DNA from: Nectonema munidae
Taxonomy: Eukaryota > Nematomorpha > Nectonematoida > Nectonematidae
DNA length: 64,000 nt
Assembly: GCA_030549495.1 (NCBI GenBank)
Contig: JAUIRK010000168.1
Span: 682,001-746,000, forward strand
Reading direction: 5' to 3'
The translations under genes and the position numbers were made by a program. The notes under the pieces were generated by a model. That model made no database searches and was not told the DNA's origin. It worked only from the letters and a program-made list of their open reading frames with translations. Positions 33,001 through 48,000 of this stretch are shown here, one piece after another; positions within the stretch are counted from its first letter, which is position 1; the number at the start of each line of letters is the position of its first letter.

Positions 33001-36000
33001 ACCTCATGACTATGTTACCATAAATGAGCAACTTATAAAGTTTCGAGGCAAATCTTCTTTGAAAATTTACGATCGATCCAAACCTGGGCATTATGGAATC
33101 AAATGTTACCATTGCAATGATACTCGTAACTATTACATTTTAGCACCTCAAATTTATGTTACAAGGTTGATAGCGAGGATATTGATATATTTCCACTTGT
33201 AAACCTAGAAAAAGAACCACAATAATGTGTTCTAAATGCAACAAATCAGTCTGTAAATCGCATATAATTTATTTGTGTGAAAAATATGACAAATAATATT
33301 TCATATTTTTTTATTATCATTGAAAACTGTAATTCTTTGTTTTTAACTAATTTCATTTTTTCTTAATTTTAATCTAAAATAAAGCTTTTTTCATGAGATT
33401 TTTTATCTTTTTTTTATAAAAAAATTTTTTCTGAGAAAACTTAAGGCTGTTATAGAAATATACGTGATAATTTGAATATAGGGTTTGTATATGTTATTAG
33501 CTAAATCTGCAATTCAAAAATGTATTAAAACTCCCAATTCTGTCTTGCGAAGTTTAGGGTCATAAATTTTTATTGAGCAACCTCCTCTGAAAGTAACTAT
33601 CGCTGAGTATGGAGTCCAATATCTTGAAAATTTACTATAGAAGTGGTCATGTAGTTTTCTTATAGCGCTTATTTTGTCCAATGGATCTCTCTCTTTTTTT
33701 GTCAAAACGGAGAAAAACATGTATGAGAGTGAACATATCCCAACCCAAGCTCGCTCATTGCCTGAACACAAATCAGAAAATTTGACTATTTGATTTCCAT
33801 TTTACTAATAAAGGCACTAAAGTAGGCTAAGAGATGACTGATCTGAAAACTTTTATAACAGTGATGCAAATTCGAATACTTAGGACTTATCGATCTGAAA
33901 AAGTAAAAAAAACGTTCTAAAATACAATTTTCTAGTAGTAAAAATACAATTTTTTTCATTTTTCAATTCGTACAATTTTCAACTTTTGATAAATTGCTTA
34001 CCAATATACCCCAACAAACAAAGCAAAACATATTCTATTAAGTTAGTTTGGAAATTCATAGTAGTAAAATGCAATTGAACTTTTTGAAAATAAAAAAAAA
34101 AGTTTTGAAAGAAAAAAAGAAATGAAATTATCCTAACGCTAACCTAAACCCTAGACCTGAATTCTAAAACTAAAATCGATTCAAGCTATCCAAAACCTTA
34201 TTAGTGTATTTGACTCATCAAAAATTTAGGCCCACAACTAGAGAACTAAGGAAAAAAATGGTTAGATGTGTCATAAATCATAATATCACGCATGCATATA
34301 TTTTTGTAATACCTGAAATTTGAATCTATTTTTGCTAGAGTCATCGAATAAATATGAGCTATGATGGTATCAAAGAAAAGCTTGAACAGAATAAGAACAT
34401 CTTTTGTCTTTTTGGCCTGTCCTTTGGGATCATAAGGCCTTTACTTTACTAAGGTCTCTTATATTGATGGTAGACATGAGAAGAAAAATCACGATGGATG
34501 AAGGTGAATAATGTCAGCAGAAGCCAGAAAGATTTATCAGAAAATTGTGTATGAACAAATTGTGCTCCTCAGTTTACCAATAAATTGCGAAGTTTATCGA
34601 TACATTGCACAAGCGCAGATAAAGATATAACAACAAATGTCGATATCGTGTGTCGTAAGCAGGGCAAACAAAAAATTGACTTTATTAAAAGAAAATATTA
34701 ACTTTTAAATCTAAAAAAATTGACTTTTAAAAATAAAAATGGACTTTTATGATTTTATTAACTTTTAAACATAAAATAAAAAAACAAAATTATTTACAAT
34801 TATATAAAAAAATCATGTAATTAAAAATATTGTCTGGATTAAAATTTCGATCTTTTTTAAATAACTTTCTGAGTTTTGAGAAGGATCTTTCAACTTCGCA
34901 ACTAGAAGCTGGACAATTTTGTAGAAATAAATACGTATCAGGTGATATACTTGAATTTTTCATTTCCATAATATCAGTTATTTGATTTTGTTCCATTCTA
35001 CTTTTGATATATGGGATCAATTTGCATTCATCATTGTTAAAATGAAGTAAACTTAAAACTTTGCTAGCGTCACATATTAAAAGTCCTTTTTTTGCGATTG
35101 ATCTATTAGCTCAATTATATTTTGAGCGTAGTTTTTTTTAATTGATAACAAAGCTTTTCATAAATTAAGATTTTCTAAGCTTTTTCTTGCATTGTCAATC
35201 AAAATACAATTTTCACCATCAAAATTTTTCATAATTTTTTTTATTTCAGGAAGATTTTTACTATAGTAAAGAGTTGCTTCCAACCAACTACCCCATCTTG
35301 TAATTATAGGAACTGGTGGGTAACCAATTTCAGAGAAAAAGAGCGTCTTGTTTTGTTCTTTATCTTGAGAGCTTTAAAACTTGAAATCAATGCATCCACT
35401 TCAGTATAAAAAGTTTTAATTTTTAGAGCACAGTTGTGCAATAAGTGGGAAATGCATGTAACGTGAAAAAAGTTAGGAAACATAACTTTTAAATTCTTAG
35501 CCGCGGCAGTATTGTATCTAACAGCATCTGTTATCAAAAGCAAAAAGTGTTTTCTACCTATGTGAAACTCTTTCAACGTATAGTCGATTGAATTTATATG
35601 TGCTTCAAAAGGAGCAGTTTTGATCAAGTAAGTTTTTTGAGGTTCTACCAATCTTCCAGTAATGACATTTAAGAATACACAATTCGTAATAATGGTTTCA
35701 TCAACCATCAGAAACAGGTCTTGATTTTTTAATAAACTTTTAATTTTTTGAAGTTTCTCATCTGCTAATTTCGAAACCAAGTTTCTACATGTTGTAACAG
35801 AAGGAACTTGTCTTTCGAGATTTTGAAAAAGTGAAACAATGCTCGAATGGCAAAGTTTGTGCAATGGAATATTAGCTTCTAGGAAAGCTGTAATCAATTT
35901 CTTTTTGAAGTCATAACTTGATTTAACCATAAAATACATAATCATGTTGAATATTTTATGATTTTCTGAAGTGACAAAAAGTTTATTTTTCAAAAAAAAA

Positions 36001-39000
36001 TTTCATCTGAAAATAATTTACAAAGGATTTTAAAACCTAAAAATTCATTCCAGAAATATTACATCCGCTTTTTCAAAAGTTTGCAAAAGTCAAAATAAAA
36101 TTTAACGCCAACTATAAATACAAAAAAGAACAATAGAAAATGAAAATTTTAATTCATAAAAAATTTATTACATGAATGATCAAAAGTATTACAAAAAATC
36201 TCATAAGAAATTTGAAAATAAGCATAACAATACCGTGATTATGTTTGATACAAATTGTGTAAACAGTAAAATAAACAAAATTACAAATTAGAATGACAAT
36301 AAGAGCAGACAGATAAGGTATGTTTTTTGCACATAAATTTCCTACATTTAGAACACTTCCTAGTGCCTCTTGTTCTAGGTCTACATTCCAAAATTGAGCA
36401 GTATCCTCTTGAAGAACTGCTCTCGGATGCTGGCAATTCTGGAGCAAACCCATAGTAAAAAAGAAGACTTTTGATAGGCCTTGATATCTGACTAATGTTA
36501 GCGCGAATGCTCATAGAATTAAAACAAAGCTTTTGTGATAAAATTAAAAAAAAACTTTTCTACCTCCTTTCTGTATAGGTACAGCATCGCAATGACAGTT
36601 GTGCTTATAAATAACCCATGATTTGTTCGCACTTATATCCAGATAATTTGAAAATACCGCGACTGTCCATCTCCTACTAGGTTTATAACTTGACATTTGA
36701 TTAAAACAATCAACCCCGCTTTTGTGTTTATTATATAAAATCAAGCTTTCGGATTTTTTTATGTGCTGTGATAAAAAACATCTCTATTATGCTGCGATGA
36801 CAGAACATAAACCGCTTTGAAGTTTTTCCTAGCGTGTCTTTCTGGTATATAAACTGAAAGTGAACAGCTGCTTGAGTAAACAGTTTTACTTTCAGTTTCA
36901 TTCAAATTTAGTGTGCGTAAATAGTTTGGCTTTAAAATTTCGGAAACAGAGCGGCGTGTTGGGTTTATTGTTCCACAATTTGTTAAATTTTGACCAAGCG
37001 CCCACTCAGCTAAAGCATGGGACGTAAGAAACCTATCTAAAAAGATTCCACAACCAGCTGGCAGATCACTGCTTTCTATCAAGCGTTTACAAATTCCTAA
37101 GCTTGAAAAAAATTTTTGTCTAACAATCCTGAGACATAAATTTGTGGTTTCATCACGTAATACGTGCGTGAATCATTTAGATGATAAATTTTGATCCCAT
37201 AATGTCCAGACTTTTTGGGATCATAAATTTTCAATGAACAGCCACCCCGAAATTTGACTAGTTGCTCATCAATGGTGACTGCATCAAGTGAAGTCCAATA
37301 TTTGTGACATTTGTTAAAAAAGTTGTCATGAATATACCTTACTGCTGATATTCTGTCCAGAGGATTTCTACAATTCGCATCATCAAATCGTATGAATACT
37401 TTTATCTCCTTCCGAGTGCAGCGCGCAAAAAAGGATCCCCATTTTTTGGAAAAAGAACTTTAGTGGAAATTCTTTGATCTTTTGCTTGTCTCAGAAAAAT
37501 TAGACATCTAAAGTAAGCAAGTATATCGCTTACAACAAATTTTTCGTGACAAACTTTTAAATCTTGCCACTTTGGTGATTCTAACCAAAATAAAACAGAA
37601 AGTCATTGAGCAGTTCTTTTCTATAGTTTTTATTAAAATACTATCAGAAAAAATCTTATCATTTTCATCAGCCTTTTTGCGTGTCATCTCGTAAATATGA
37701 AAAACTAGAGGGGGATCAAAAACAGGTCAAAGATCTTTTCAATTTCTTTCAAATTTTTAGCATCGTTGGATGATCCAAATGGACGAGAAGATAAATCTCT
37801 GCAATTTCTCGCTTGTGATCTCTCTCTTGAAGGTTATTGAGGCTCTCCGAAGTATTGTGTTCCGTCAGGAGCTATTAGTGCGTGTCCTTCTTCAACACTA
37901 GACTCTTCTTCTGGTTCTATCTCTGTTGGGTTGAAAAATATCAGAAGCATTTGATTCAGAAGTTGATGTATATACTTCACTTTCTTCGGAGGAGCTAGAC
38001 GTGAGAGTAGGCGATGAAAATTCCATTAGAATAGAAGGAAAACAAAAAATGTTTGAACAGTAAAGACAGAGCAAATGAAGAGAATTAGTTATGCTGAACA
38101 CTGTATTTTCCAGTTAGAAAAATGCAAACTTTGCGTAATCAGCACCTTTATGGTGACAAAATGATCAATAAATGGAGAAGAATGAACTCGAAGCGAGTGA
38201 GAAATGTGTTATAAAAGTATTTCATAGATAAGATGAAAGTCGATTATGTACTTAACATATGATCACAGTATTTCAGGCAAAGAGGCGCGATGAAACTAAT
38301 TCAAGATAAGTAAATCGATTATAACCAATAGTGAAATACACATATATAAAAAAACAAAAGCCTATGAATGAACATAATATATCAAGTGGGAGAAAACATA
38401 GTGTTGAATAATATGTGATTGATGATTCCAATTTCCAATAAATGAGATCATTCGAACTTAAGAATGTCAAAATCTTAACCCTGCATCCCAACTCCTAAAT
38501 TATCAACCGAAAGTGAAAAATGCTATATTTTGGTTTTTTCACTTTGAAAAAGTCAGGATAAATTATTTACAAGTTTATTTAAGGTTTATCTAGCTATTTT
38601 TGCAAGAAATAACATAATGGAGCTATAGGTTTTTTTCTTCATCAGTGTGTCCTCCGTGTAAATACAATTTCGTGGTCCTGCGAAGGTACTGCTAATTTTT
38701 TTTAATATTCTACCCACCAAAAATTAAAATTATATTAAAATTTAAAAGCTATATCTAAGCCCGCAAAAATTTTCGGGGAAGGAACGATCGCCTCCAATTT
38801 GCTTGTATTGCAAGATAGAATGATTCGTATTTACTTAATTCTTTTTTAGGCGCCTTCTTTGTGTGCTCCATTATTCGTATGATTGGCTTGTCAAGAGGAA
38901 TGTCTATATGGTCATCCTTTAATGTTATTATTGGCTGGATTATTGGAAGGTTTTCGTTTCTTTTTTTATGCCACTTTTTTTGTCTGACAGTGTATTTTTA

Positions 39001-42000
39001 TTTTTACAACTGTTCAACTTTCAATGAGTCTTTACAAAAATTTAATGTTACATCGGCTAAATGGAGAAATTGTTTCATTCAAATAGGATTCAGGAGAAAA
39101 TAAATTTTCAAAAAGGTCGATCACATTTTTTTATCACCAATTTTCTTTATATTCAATTTATCTTCATGCGATTTAAAACCGATAAAACGTCAAAATAACA
39201 AAAATTTTATTTTTCATACTTTTAAATATATTATCAATAGATTATTCAACTAGCACTTGTTGCTACATACTCCCTGTTACATTTCCAACACACCTGAGTT
39301 AGACTACCAATTCTCCCAAGTATTTCAACTAGCTTACTACCTATCAAATTTTATTAGATAATTATAAAGGAAAATATTATGCTTAAATAATACTAACCAT
39401 AAAAAATTTTCAAATCTGTATGCCAATCGAGTGACTTTTTAATGCCACTAGTCGAGTTGGTTTAAAGAGAGGAACCAATGGCGTGCGTTGGTTTTGCGGG
39501 GAGATCACCATGCCATATTTATCGGAATAATATGATACTTTCATCATTAATATTAATTTTGGGATTTCTTGATCATTTCAAAACGCTTTTACGCTTTCTA
39601 TGTCTCAGAATTAAAATAAAATTAAGTCCTATATGTTTATCATCTTATCTTATTTTTTCTTGAATCAGAAAGAGAGATCGATTAATTTTTAAAGAAACAA
39701 GCAAATTATGATGCTTGCTTCTCTTTCCAACACTAGATATGACTTCCTAGTGTACTGCTTATAAATTTGCAATTTTAAATTTTATGTATATATTTTCAAA
39801 ACTTATATTATTTTTATAATTTTTTCATCTATACTCACTATAGAGTCTAGGAAGAAGAGAAATTATTTACCTGCATTTTCCAGCAAAATTTATCAAAGAT
39901 ATAATTTTGCCAATATTAGTTTCAATTTCTTTGTTAAGCAATATTTATTTTAGGTTTGGAATCTTTGACTTGCCGCCTGATATTCCTTCATCTAAAATTT
40001 TAAATAATTTATCCTTATTTATGACAATAGTTGCGTAAGAATTTTTAATTCCATTTTTTGTTTTTTTTAATATAAATTTTGAAAAGATACTTTCATCTAA
40101 TTTTGAATTTTTACTTAGTTTTAATAAAAATTCTAATTTGGATAATATTTTTCTGATCTACCTTCGTTGATTTGGATATGCGTGATTCAGATGCATCGAT
40201 GATCAAATAATAATCTATCATATTTATGGCTAATTTGATTATTATTATTATTAGTTCACATTAAATTTAATTTTCTATAAACATTTTACTCCTTCAAGCG
40301 AAAAACACTGTAGGCGCCGAAATATATTTTTTAGTCATATACATTTTAGTTAAGCAATTCGAATCCTGAAGAAGAAAAATTCTTTACCCGCATGAATTTA
40401 TGTGGAACCCCTGATAATTTTTAAGCGCAATCTTATTAAACATAATTTACAATTAATATTTAATTTCTACCTCTTTTAATAAAAAAATACATTGAAGTTT
40501 AAATACATACAGTTAAGGTTATTACTTTTTATCTTCTTGAGTGATTGAAATATGATTAGATTGAAAATATTTAACTCAAAATACCAAGATGAATAAATTT
40601 ATTTTCAAAATCGTCGTTTCTTAATTTTTTATATAAAGTTTTTTACACATATATACCTATTTTCAAGTATGCTGAGTTTACTAGTGATGTTCATTTTTTA
40701 ATGAAAATCAGTCAAACCTGTCAAAAAATGATTTATATATGACAGCTCATATCAAAAAGAAACTTTTTACTTAAATAATTGTATAAAGTTTTTTAAACAT
40801 ATATGCCAGAGCCCAGCAGAGAGTGCATTTTTATGTCGGGTCGGGGAGATCCTCTCCCCGCGGGGAACGGGGATTTTCTCAATAATCAAAAATAAAAGTA
40901 TTTCATGAAACAAAAAAATGAAATAAAAATAAAAGATAACAACTTTAATTTTTAAATGATTTATTATTTTCCCAACAAAAATTTACTCTTCAACTTTTTC
41001 TGAATTCAAGCTACTTCGTTTACTGTTTACAATATTTGAACCGGAACTGAACAATCCTTCTGATCTGGAGTTGCTTGTCGGTATATTTAAATACTTTCTC
41101 GCTAAAGAGCTTAGATGAGGCATGCATTTTCCTTTTCTTTCCGTCAAAGTAATATATCTTCATCTTTTTTTCGCATCTTGTAGTTCTTCATATAATTTTA
41201 TTTCATTCATTAATTTCGAATTCTCATCATACTCAACACGACTATATTCCTTTTTCAATCTCCTTGTAGTTGATAAATCTTTCCTTGTGTACGACTTTGT
41301 AACAATTAGTTTTAAGAAATATTGTTGAGTTCTGTTTTAATCTAGTTTTTTTTGAAGTTCTCCTTTAGTTCTAGAAAAAACATTTTGAAGTGGATGCCTT
41401 TAAACATTGGATCCATTTAATTAGAAATCCTATTTTCATATATGTTACAGCTATATTCATTAAAACGCTTAATTAATGCTTCTCTGATCAACTTTGCAAA
41501 CTTGATACATATATGATTTTGATTTTTTCATTGATATACTCTTAATTAAAACTAAAAAAATTTGATATAATTCTGAAAATATATATTTCGATAGTATTTT
41601 GTAATTTTTTAGAACCTCTTTGGAAAAACTTTAAAGACAATTTTATAAGAATAATTAAAAAAAACAGATTAAAGCAAAAGGCGAGGCCATTTTGAAGAAG
41701 GAAGAATCAGCAAAAGGAAAAGAAGCTGAAACGAGCAGCCATTTTTTTCGACGACGTACTGAATAGTGAAAAAATGGCGATTTCCATAGAAAATTATAGG
41801 GGCGCATCGATTAGTGAGACCATATGATACGAAATAAATTTTGATTTCATAGGAGATTTCGTGCAACCGAACCGAAAAATATTTTCAGTATTATTTCACA
41901 ATATTAAAATCATGTGGAAAAGTAAATAATGTATATACAGTGAAAACCAGTTATAAGGATTTTGAGGGTACCTTAATAATATTTCGTTATATCCGAAATT

Positions 42001-45000
42001 CCTTATATCGTAAAAATTGTTTAAAATTAGAAATAAATCCAAACTAAAAGTATAATATAAGTTTATTTTCATACATTAATTTTTTGTAAAATAATCTTCT
42101 ATTTTTGTTTGTTTTCCCTAGATTGAGTTGAATAAAAATTGTTCGATTTTTAACAACATGGTGTCTTCTATTTCGCGGTGAGAACAAAATAAATGAAGTT
42201 TTTCAAGTGCTCTTCTGGCTTCAGCTTTAGTGACTAAGTTTTGTTCATTGTCTGATTCATCATTTTCCTCTACGTCCTTATCAGAATCCATATTTTTTTA
42301 AGCAAGACGTAATTGACGTCAGAAGTGACTAAGTTTGAGTCAACACTAATCACATCTACAAAGTTTATATTTTCGTCTACTAACGGATATTACATAATAG
42401 TAGCACTGCTATTAATAAATTAGTAGCAGGACAAATGGTACTGCTACAAATAAAGTACTGCTACAATTCAAAAATTTATTAAAAAATTTAATTAACGTTA
42501 AATTGTATAGACAAAAGTTTTTTTTACCGTTACCTTATTCATCATAGACAACAAGATCATCCAGTTGTTCAATTAATTCAAGCTCTTCTGGGTTAACTTT
42601 TCCTTCTCCTCGATTTACCCAGGCTTTACAGAATCGCTCACCATAAACATCATGCTTTGCAATATGCGAATTTCTGTAATCATTAGAAAAGCCAGAAGAT
42701 GCAATGCTGTTAGAAATGTTTGTCAGATTCATCACCTGCCACGCATCTCGAAGCCACGATTCCACTATTGATGTTTCTGGAGGCTTTGGATTTCCATTTC
42801 TTGTATACTGAACAGCATCAGAGTTCTTCCAAGCATTAATTGTGCATGCTACTCGATCTTTAAGTTCACGAAAAACCCCAATATCACCAGCTTGAAGGTA
42901 TGCTGTACAACCACCAGGAATTACAATGAGCTCAATATTTCTTTTTCTACAATGCTCTTTGATGAGTTTTGAGATATGAGCACGACAACTATCCCACACA
43001 ATACATTTTCCGGATCGAATATCCACAATAGGAAATACTGCATCAATCCATTTAATCAACAATTGTGAATTAACCCATGCTTTTTCTTGCATTGCACATA
43101 TATGTTTTTTACACATATATACTATTTTCAAGTATGCCCAATTTAGTGGTGATGCTCAATTTTTATGAAAATCAATTAAACTTATCAAAAAATAGATTTA
43201 ACCTGTCAATCAATGTCAAATATATAAACTTGGAAAAAAATAATTTGCAGTATTTCTCTGCTAATTATTTCTTAATTTATTTAATATACCAACTTTTGGT
43301 GTTTAATTCACTAAAAATATTTCATTTGTTAGTAAATTAGGTATCTCGATAGGAGCTCAATTATTTTGGCTACACATTCGTTATCGTCTGGTAATCTCTA
43401 CGATTATTTCTTCTATACCTTATACAGTATGTAATTTTGCTATTCATTTGATGATGAACCTTACTTGATAGTTCTTCTTTTATCAGAAATTTATTATCTG
43501 CAATCTGTGTTCGAAATTTTTTTTAAGGATTTATTTTGAACAGATTTTACCCGCTTTCAAAGTATTCTGATTAAAATAATCTTCTTCATGATCTTAAGTT
43601 TTTGTATCAGTATCTTGTATTTATTACCAGGTGATATGAAGAGATATTCAGCTTGAATTCAACTAATCCCAGTTCAAAAGTTTTTTTCTGATGAAAATTT
43701 TCTTGATGTTCATTGTTCAATTACAAAAAGTTTTGCACCTTCTTCATCTAAAAGACTCTAGCTTTCACACAAAAGGAAAAAGATGGACAAATTCAATTTA
43801 AATTTAAAATTCTATTGATAGTGACTAAATTTCCCATATTGGCATCTGAGACAATTATAATAACTCTGACCTATTCAAAATTTTGGATTTCCTACCCATC
43901 TTAGTGAAATGATAGTGTAATTTTAGCTGATAAGTTATAAATTTAAAGATTTTTCATTTGTAAAATAGGAACTTCTTTTTCACTTCAAAATCTTTATTGA
44001 AGTACCCTATATTAGATCATTGCTCTACTTCCTAGTTTATTAGAACATGGTAGATCTTCCATTTATTCAAGATACATATTTTTTTAAAAAGTTATTTCTC
44101 TTGATCACATTTTTTTGCCTTGTATGACTCTAAATTAAAATGGCGACAAAGTCGATTAATTGTGATCATAGTTGGTCGTGTAACTTGTGCTTGAAAAAAA
44201 AATGTAAAGATATGTTAGAATACTATGAATGCAAAAATTGGTTTTGCTTACAGTGACACAATTTACCTGAAAGTTTTCTTTCTTCTTTTGATGAGTTTTT
44301 TGAATATGGAATGCGTTGGCTCTGTAAACGATGTGTTACTTCTGATAAAAAGATTCGAAATTATACTGATGAAGTTAGTAATAAAGAGGATGTCTGTAAT
44401 AAAAAAGTTACTGATATTTTAAAGGATATTACGTCTATTAAAGAAAGTTTGACTCAGACTAAAAGTATTGTTACTAGTCCTAAATCATACGTCGAAGCTC
44501 TAAACTATAAAAAAATAACAACAACATATTTGTGAAGGCTGATAAAGTAGATCATACCCATATCCTCGAGAAATCGAAGTTTCTTCTCAAAAACGTTCTG
44601 GTTAAACATTTCAAAGAACTAACTAATTCAATCTGCCTAAAATTTCCTGATAAAAAATCTATGGTAAAGGCAAAGATCTACTAGCTAAAGAAAATTTTAA
44701 AGTAAAGGATCAGATTAAAATAAATCCTAAATTATAGGGTATAACTGTGCCAACTGATCTACAAGATTTGGAAATATTTCCTACAATTTTTTCAAAAAAC
44801 CCTGATATTAAACGAATTGTTGATGAAAAGGTATCTTTAAAATTCTATTTGTAAGAGCATATAAAAACGAAAAAAAAATTGTAGTTTTTACTGTTTGCAA
44901 CAAAATCTATAATTTTCTTAAAGTTAAAAATTTTGAATTGTTCATTGATTTATGTTGTATCAAAGTCTATCCCTATTTTATGATAAAGCAGTGTTCTAAC

Positions 45001-48000
45001 TTCTGTTCTTTTGGTCACACCACGTCTAATTGTAAGAATGAAAGCGTATGTAGATATGGCTCAGAACCTCATATGGCAATTTATGTAATAAAAGAGATTT
45101 GTGTGTTCTTAAATGTTACAATTGTACTAAGCATGATAGTCCCATATTGAATCATTCTGCTTTAAGTTATAATTATCGTCAAGTACAAAAAGAACTTAGC
45201 AATATCAAAAATCTTACTACATATGATTCTGATGATGAATAATTACAGCCTATCCGATTCTTTTAATTTTTTAAATTATAATAAACTTGATAGTTACTTT
45301 TATTCTGAGCCATCCATTGAAATAGGTCTTGATCAAATGTGCTTCGTTGATAATAAAATAAAACTTATCTCTTTAAATGTACAATCTTTAAAATCGAAAT
45401 TTATTGAGCTAGAATTTTTTATAAATTATATTAATTCTGTTTCATCAGATCATATTTCAATTATTTGTCTTCAAGAGACTTGGTTAGGTGAACATGATTT
45501 TACGTGCTACAATATACCTTTCTATAAATTTCTGAATTTTAAGAAATCCATTTCTTCACATTGTGGTCTTGCTTTTTATATCCATCAGTCATTTGAATTT
45601 TCAATATTGAAAAATGGTGTGTTTTCAAATACTTGTGAATTTGCCAGTGTATCAATTCTTTTAAATAGCACTAAACTCAATATTCATAATTTTTATAGAA
45701 AACCATCGAATTATTCTGATGTTAACTCATTCTTGCATGATTTTGATATTTTCATTAGTAATTTTTCTAATACTTCACAAAACTTGTTGGTAGGTGATTT
45801 TAATTTTAATTTACTTTTAGAAAAAAAATTAATTCCTTCCCTGACAATTGATAAAAGAGAAGTAACTGACTCATTAGAAATAGCCCAAATCTTTAATAAT
45901 CATTTTAATTATTATTCAGAACATAACTCGGGTAGTAATAATATTTTAAAATACTTACCTTACAATGAATTATTCTTTGAGTTTAACCAAATAAGTCTCA
46001 ATGATGTACTCATTGCCATAGATAACTTTAAAAAAAGTAAATGTGAGGACATTTATGGCTTAACCCCTTCGAACATTAAACTCGTTAGAAATGCTATTGC
46101 ATCACCTCTTATGAAATTATTCAATTTATGCACTGGGCCAGGTGTATTTCCCATTTCCCAGAGTTTTTAAAACTTCCAAAGTAATTCCAATTTAAAAAAA
46201 ATGATAGTTCTAATGTAGAAAATTATAGACCGATATCTCTTATTACCACATTTTTTGAAAGAATATTATACAACCAGATTAACCACCACTTTAATTATAA
46301 TTCTTTATTTTATTCTCGACAATTGGGTTTAGAAGAGGCTACTCTACAGAAATGTATCATTCTATATTCATTAGTAAAGTTGTGAATGCTCTCGAACATA
46401 AACAGAAAGTTATAACTTTTTTTATTGACCTTAAAAAAGCCTTTGATTCCATTCCTTATGTTTTACTTTTAAAAAAGCTTAAATTATATGGTTTTTCAAA
46501 TTTAGCTATTAAATTTTTTCATTCCTATTTTCATGAAAGATCTCAAACAGTATTTGTAAATAATTTCTCATCACTTCCATTAAAATTGCAAAATGGAGTT
46601 ACCCAAGGTTCTGTCCTTGGTCCGTTGTTGTTTTCTATTTATCAATGACTTACCTAATTCATCAATAAGGGGCGAATTTATGCTGTTTGCCGACGATATT
46701 TCTCTGATATTGACAGATGCTGTCCTTGACAATGAAATGATTTTATCTACCTTCAATGAAATAAAATGTTGGTTGAATTTCAATTCTTTGACCATGAATA
46801 ACAATAAATCTCACTGTATTGATTTTTCAAATCTAAAACAAACAAATGATTTTACTGAAATACTTAGCCAAATAGGAGTATCTTTGGTGAGAAAGTTTAA
46901 CCTTTTAGGTCTCATCATTAATGAAAAACTTAAATGGAATGATCATGTCCTTTATGTGTGTAATAAACTTTCGTATGTTACAGGAGTTTTAAATTATTGC
47001 AGAAAATTTCTCTCTTCCCACTGTTTAATACTTCCTTACAAATCTCTTTTTTTCCCTCATTTACACTATAGTGTTAATTCGGGTCACTCTTCCACCACCA
47101 AGTTACTGTCTCTTCAGAAAAAAACACTTAGACTAATGTTTTTCAAAAGTTACTTTGCACATACATCTCTGCTATTCTATCAAATTTCTTCTCTAAAAGT
47201 GTCTGATATATATAAACTAGAGCTTGCAATTCTTACACTGAAATACGTTAGTCACTGGCTACCTGATACTTTCGATAAATTTTTCTCGTATAATTACGAA
47301 AAACAAAGATGCTTACCTAGATTCACAGAAAACATGATAGTCCCATCGTACAAACGTTCTAATTCTAAGCAAGCTATTGACTATAATATGTCACAATTTT
47401 ATAATTCAAATGTAAATTTTCTTTGTAACTTGTATTCTATCAAAGGCTTTAAAAAACTTGTACATGACACATTTTTATCTGATTATAACAAAGTCTGTTC
47501 GACTATTAATTGTTACTCATGTAATAAATAGATATATATTCGTATTTATATGTATATTTTTTTTTAAATAATTACTTATGTTTGCACCTGTGATTTTTGA
47601 GTTAAATGTTGTAACTTATAAATATCTGCCATAAAAGCGGTTATTTCTGACTATTTGTGCAGTTCTTATCTTAATGTTAAATGTTACCTACATCTGTTTC
47701 AATATATACATTGTTTTGTTGTCATCTGTTCATAGTCTTAATAAATATCTTAAATATCTCTTGATCACACGTTCTCTTTACAATTAGTTTTCAGGTTGTA
47801 TCCTTATCTCATAATAATCTTCAAAGGATTTTATAATGTGTTTTGTTATAGTCGATTTTGTATAAAAACAGATATTTTATTAAAAAATTTTGAAAATATT
47901 TTTAGAGACAGTTTTTTGACCCAAACCGCAAATTTAATTGAAGCCTTCAGACATTTTCAAACACTAAATGCGAAAACTGATTCTAAAATTGAAACCAGAA

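Larger units (their letters stand above)
44110..47756 (+). mobile_element. LINE with ORF1, endonuclease and reverse transcriptase, 13-bp target duplication
   Basis: TCTCTTGATCACA occurs at 44097-44109 and 47757-47769, bounding a 3.65-kb non-LTR retrotransposon of the CR1/jockey group. ORF1 starts at ATG 44141, ORF2 about 45223, and the tail is AATAAATATCTTAAATA-like. The element is nearly complete at its 5' end but shortened inside ORF2 and broken by several stops and frame changes. It lies in host intron 3 in the same orientation as the host gene. Confidence 0.8.

Noticed and set aside
34139-34160. Telomere-like CTAACCTAAACCCTAG
   Set aside because: A single imperfect stretch under 20 bp, no tandem array.
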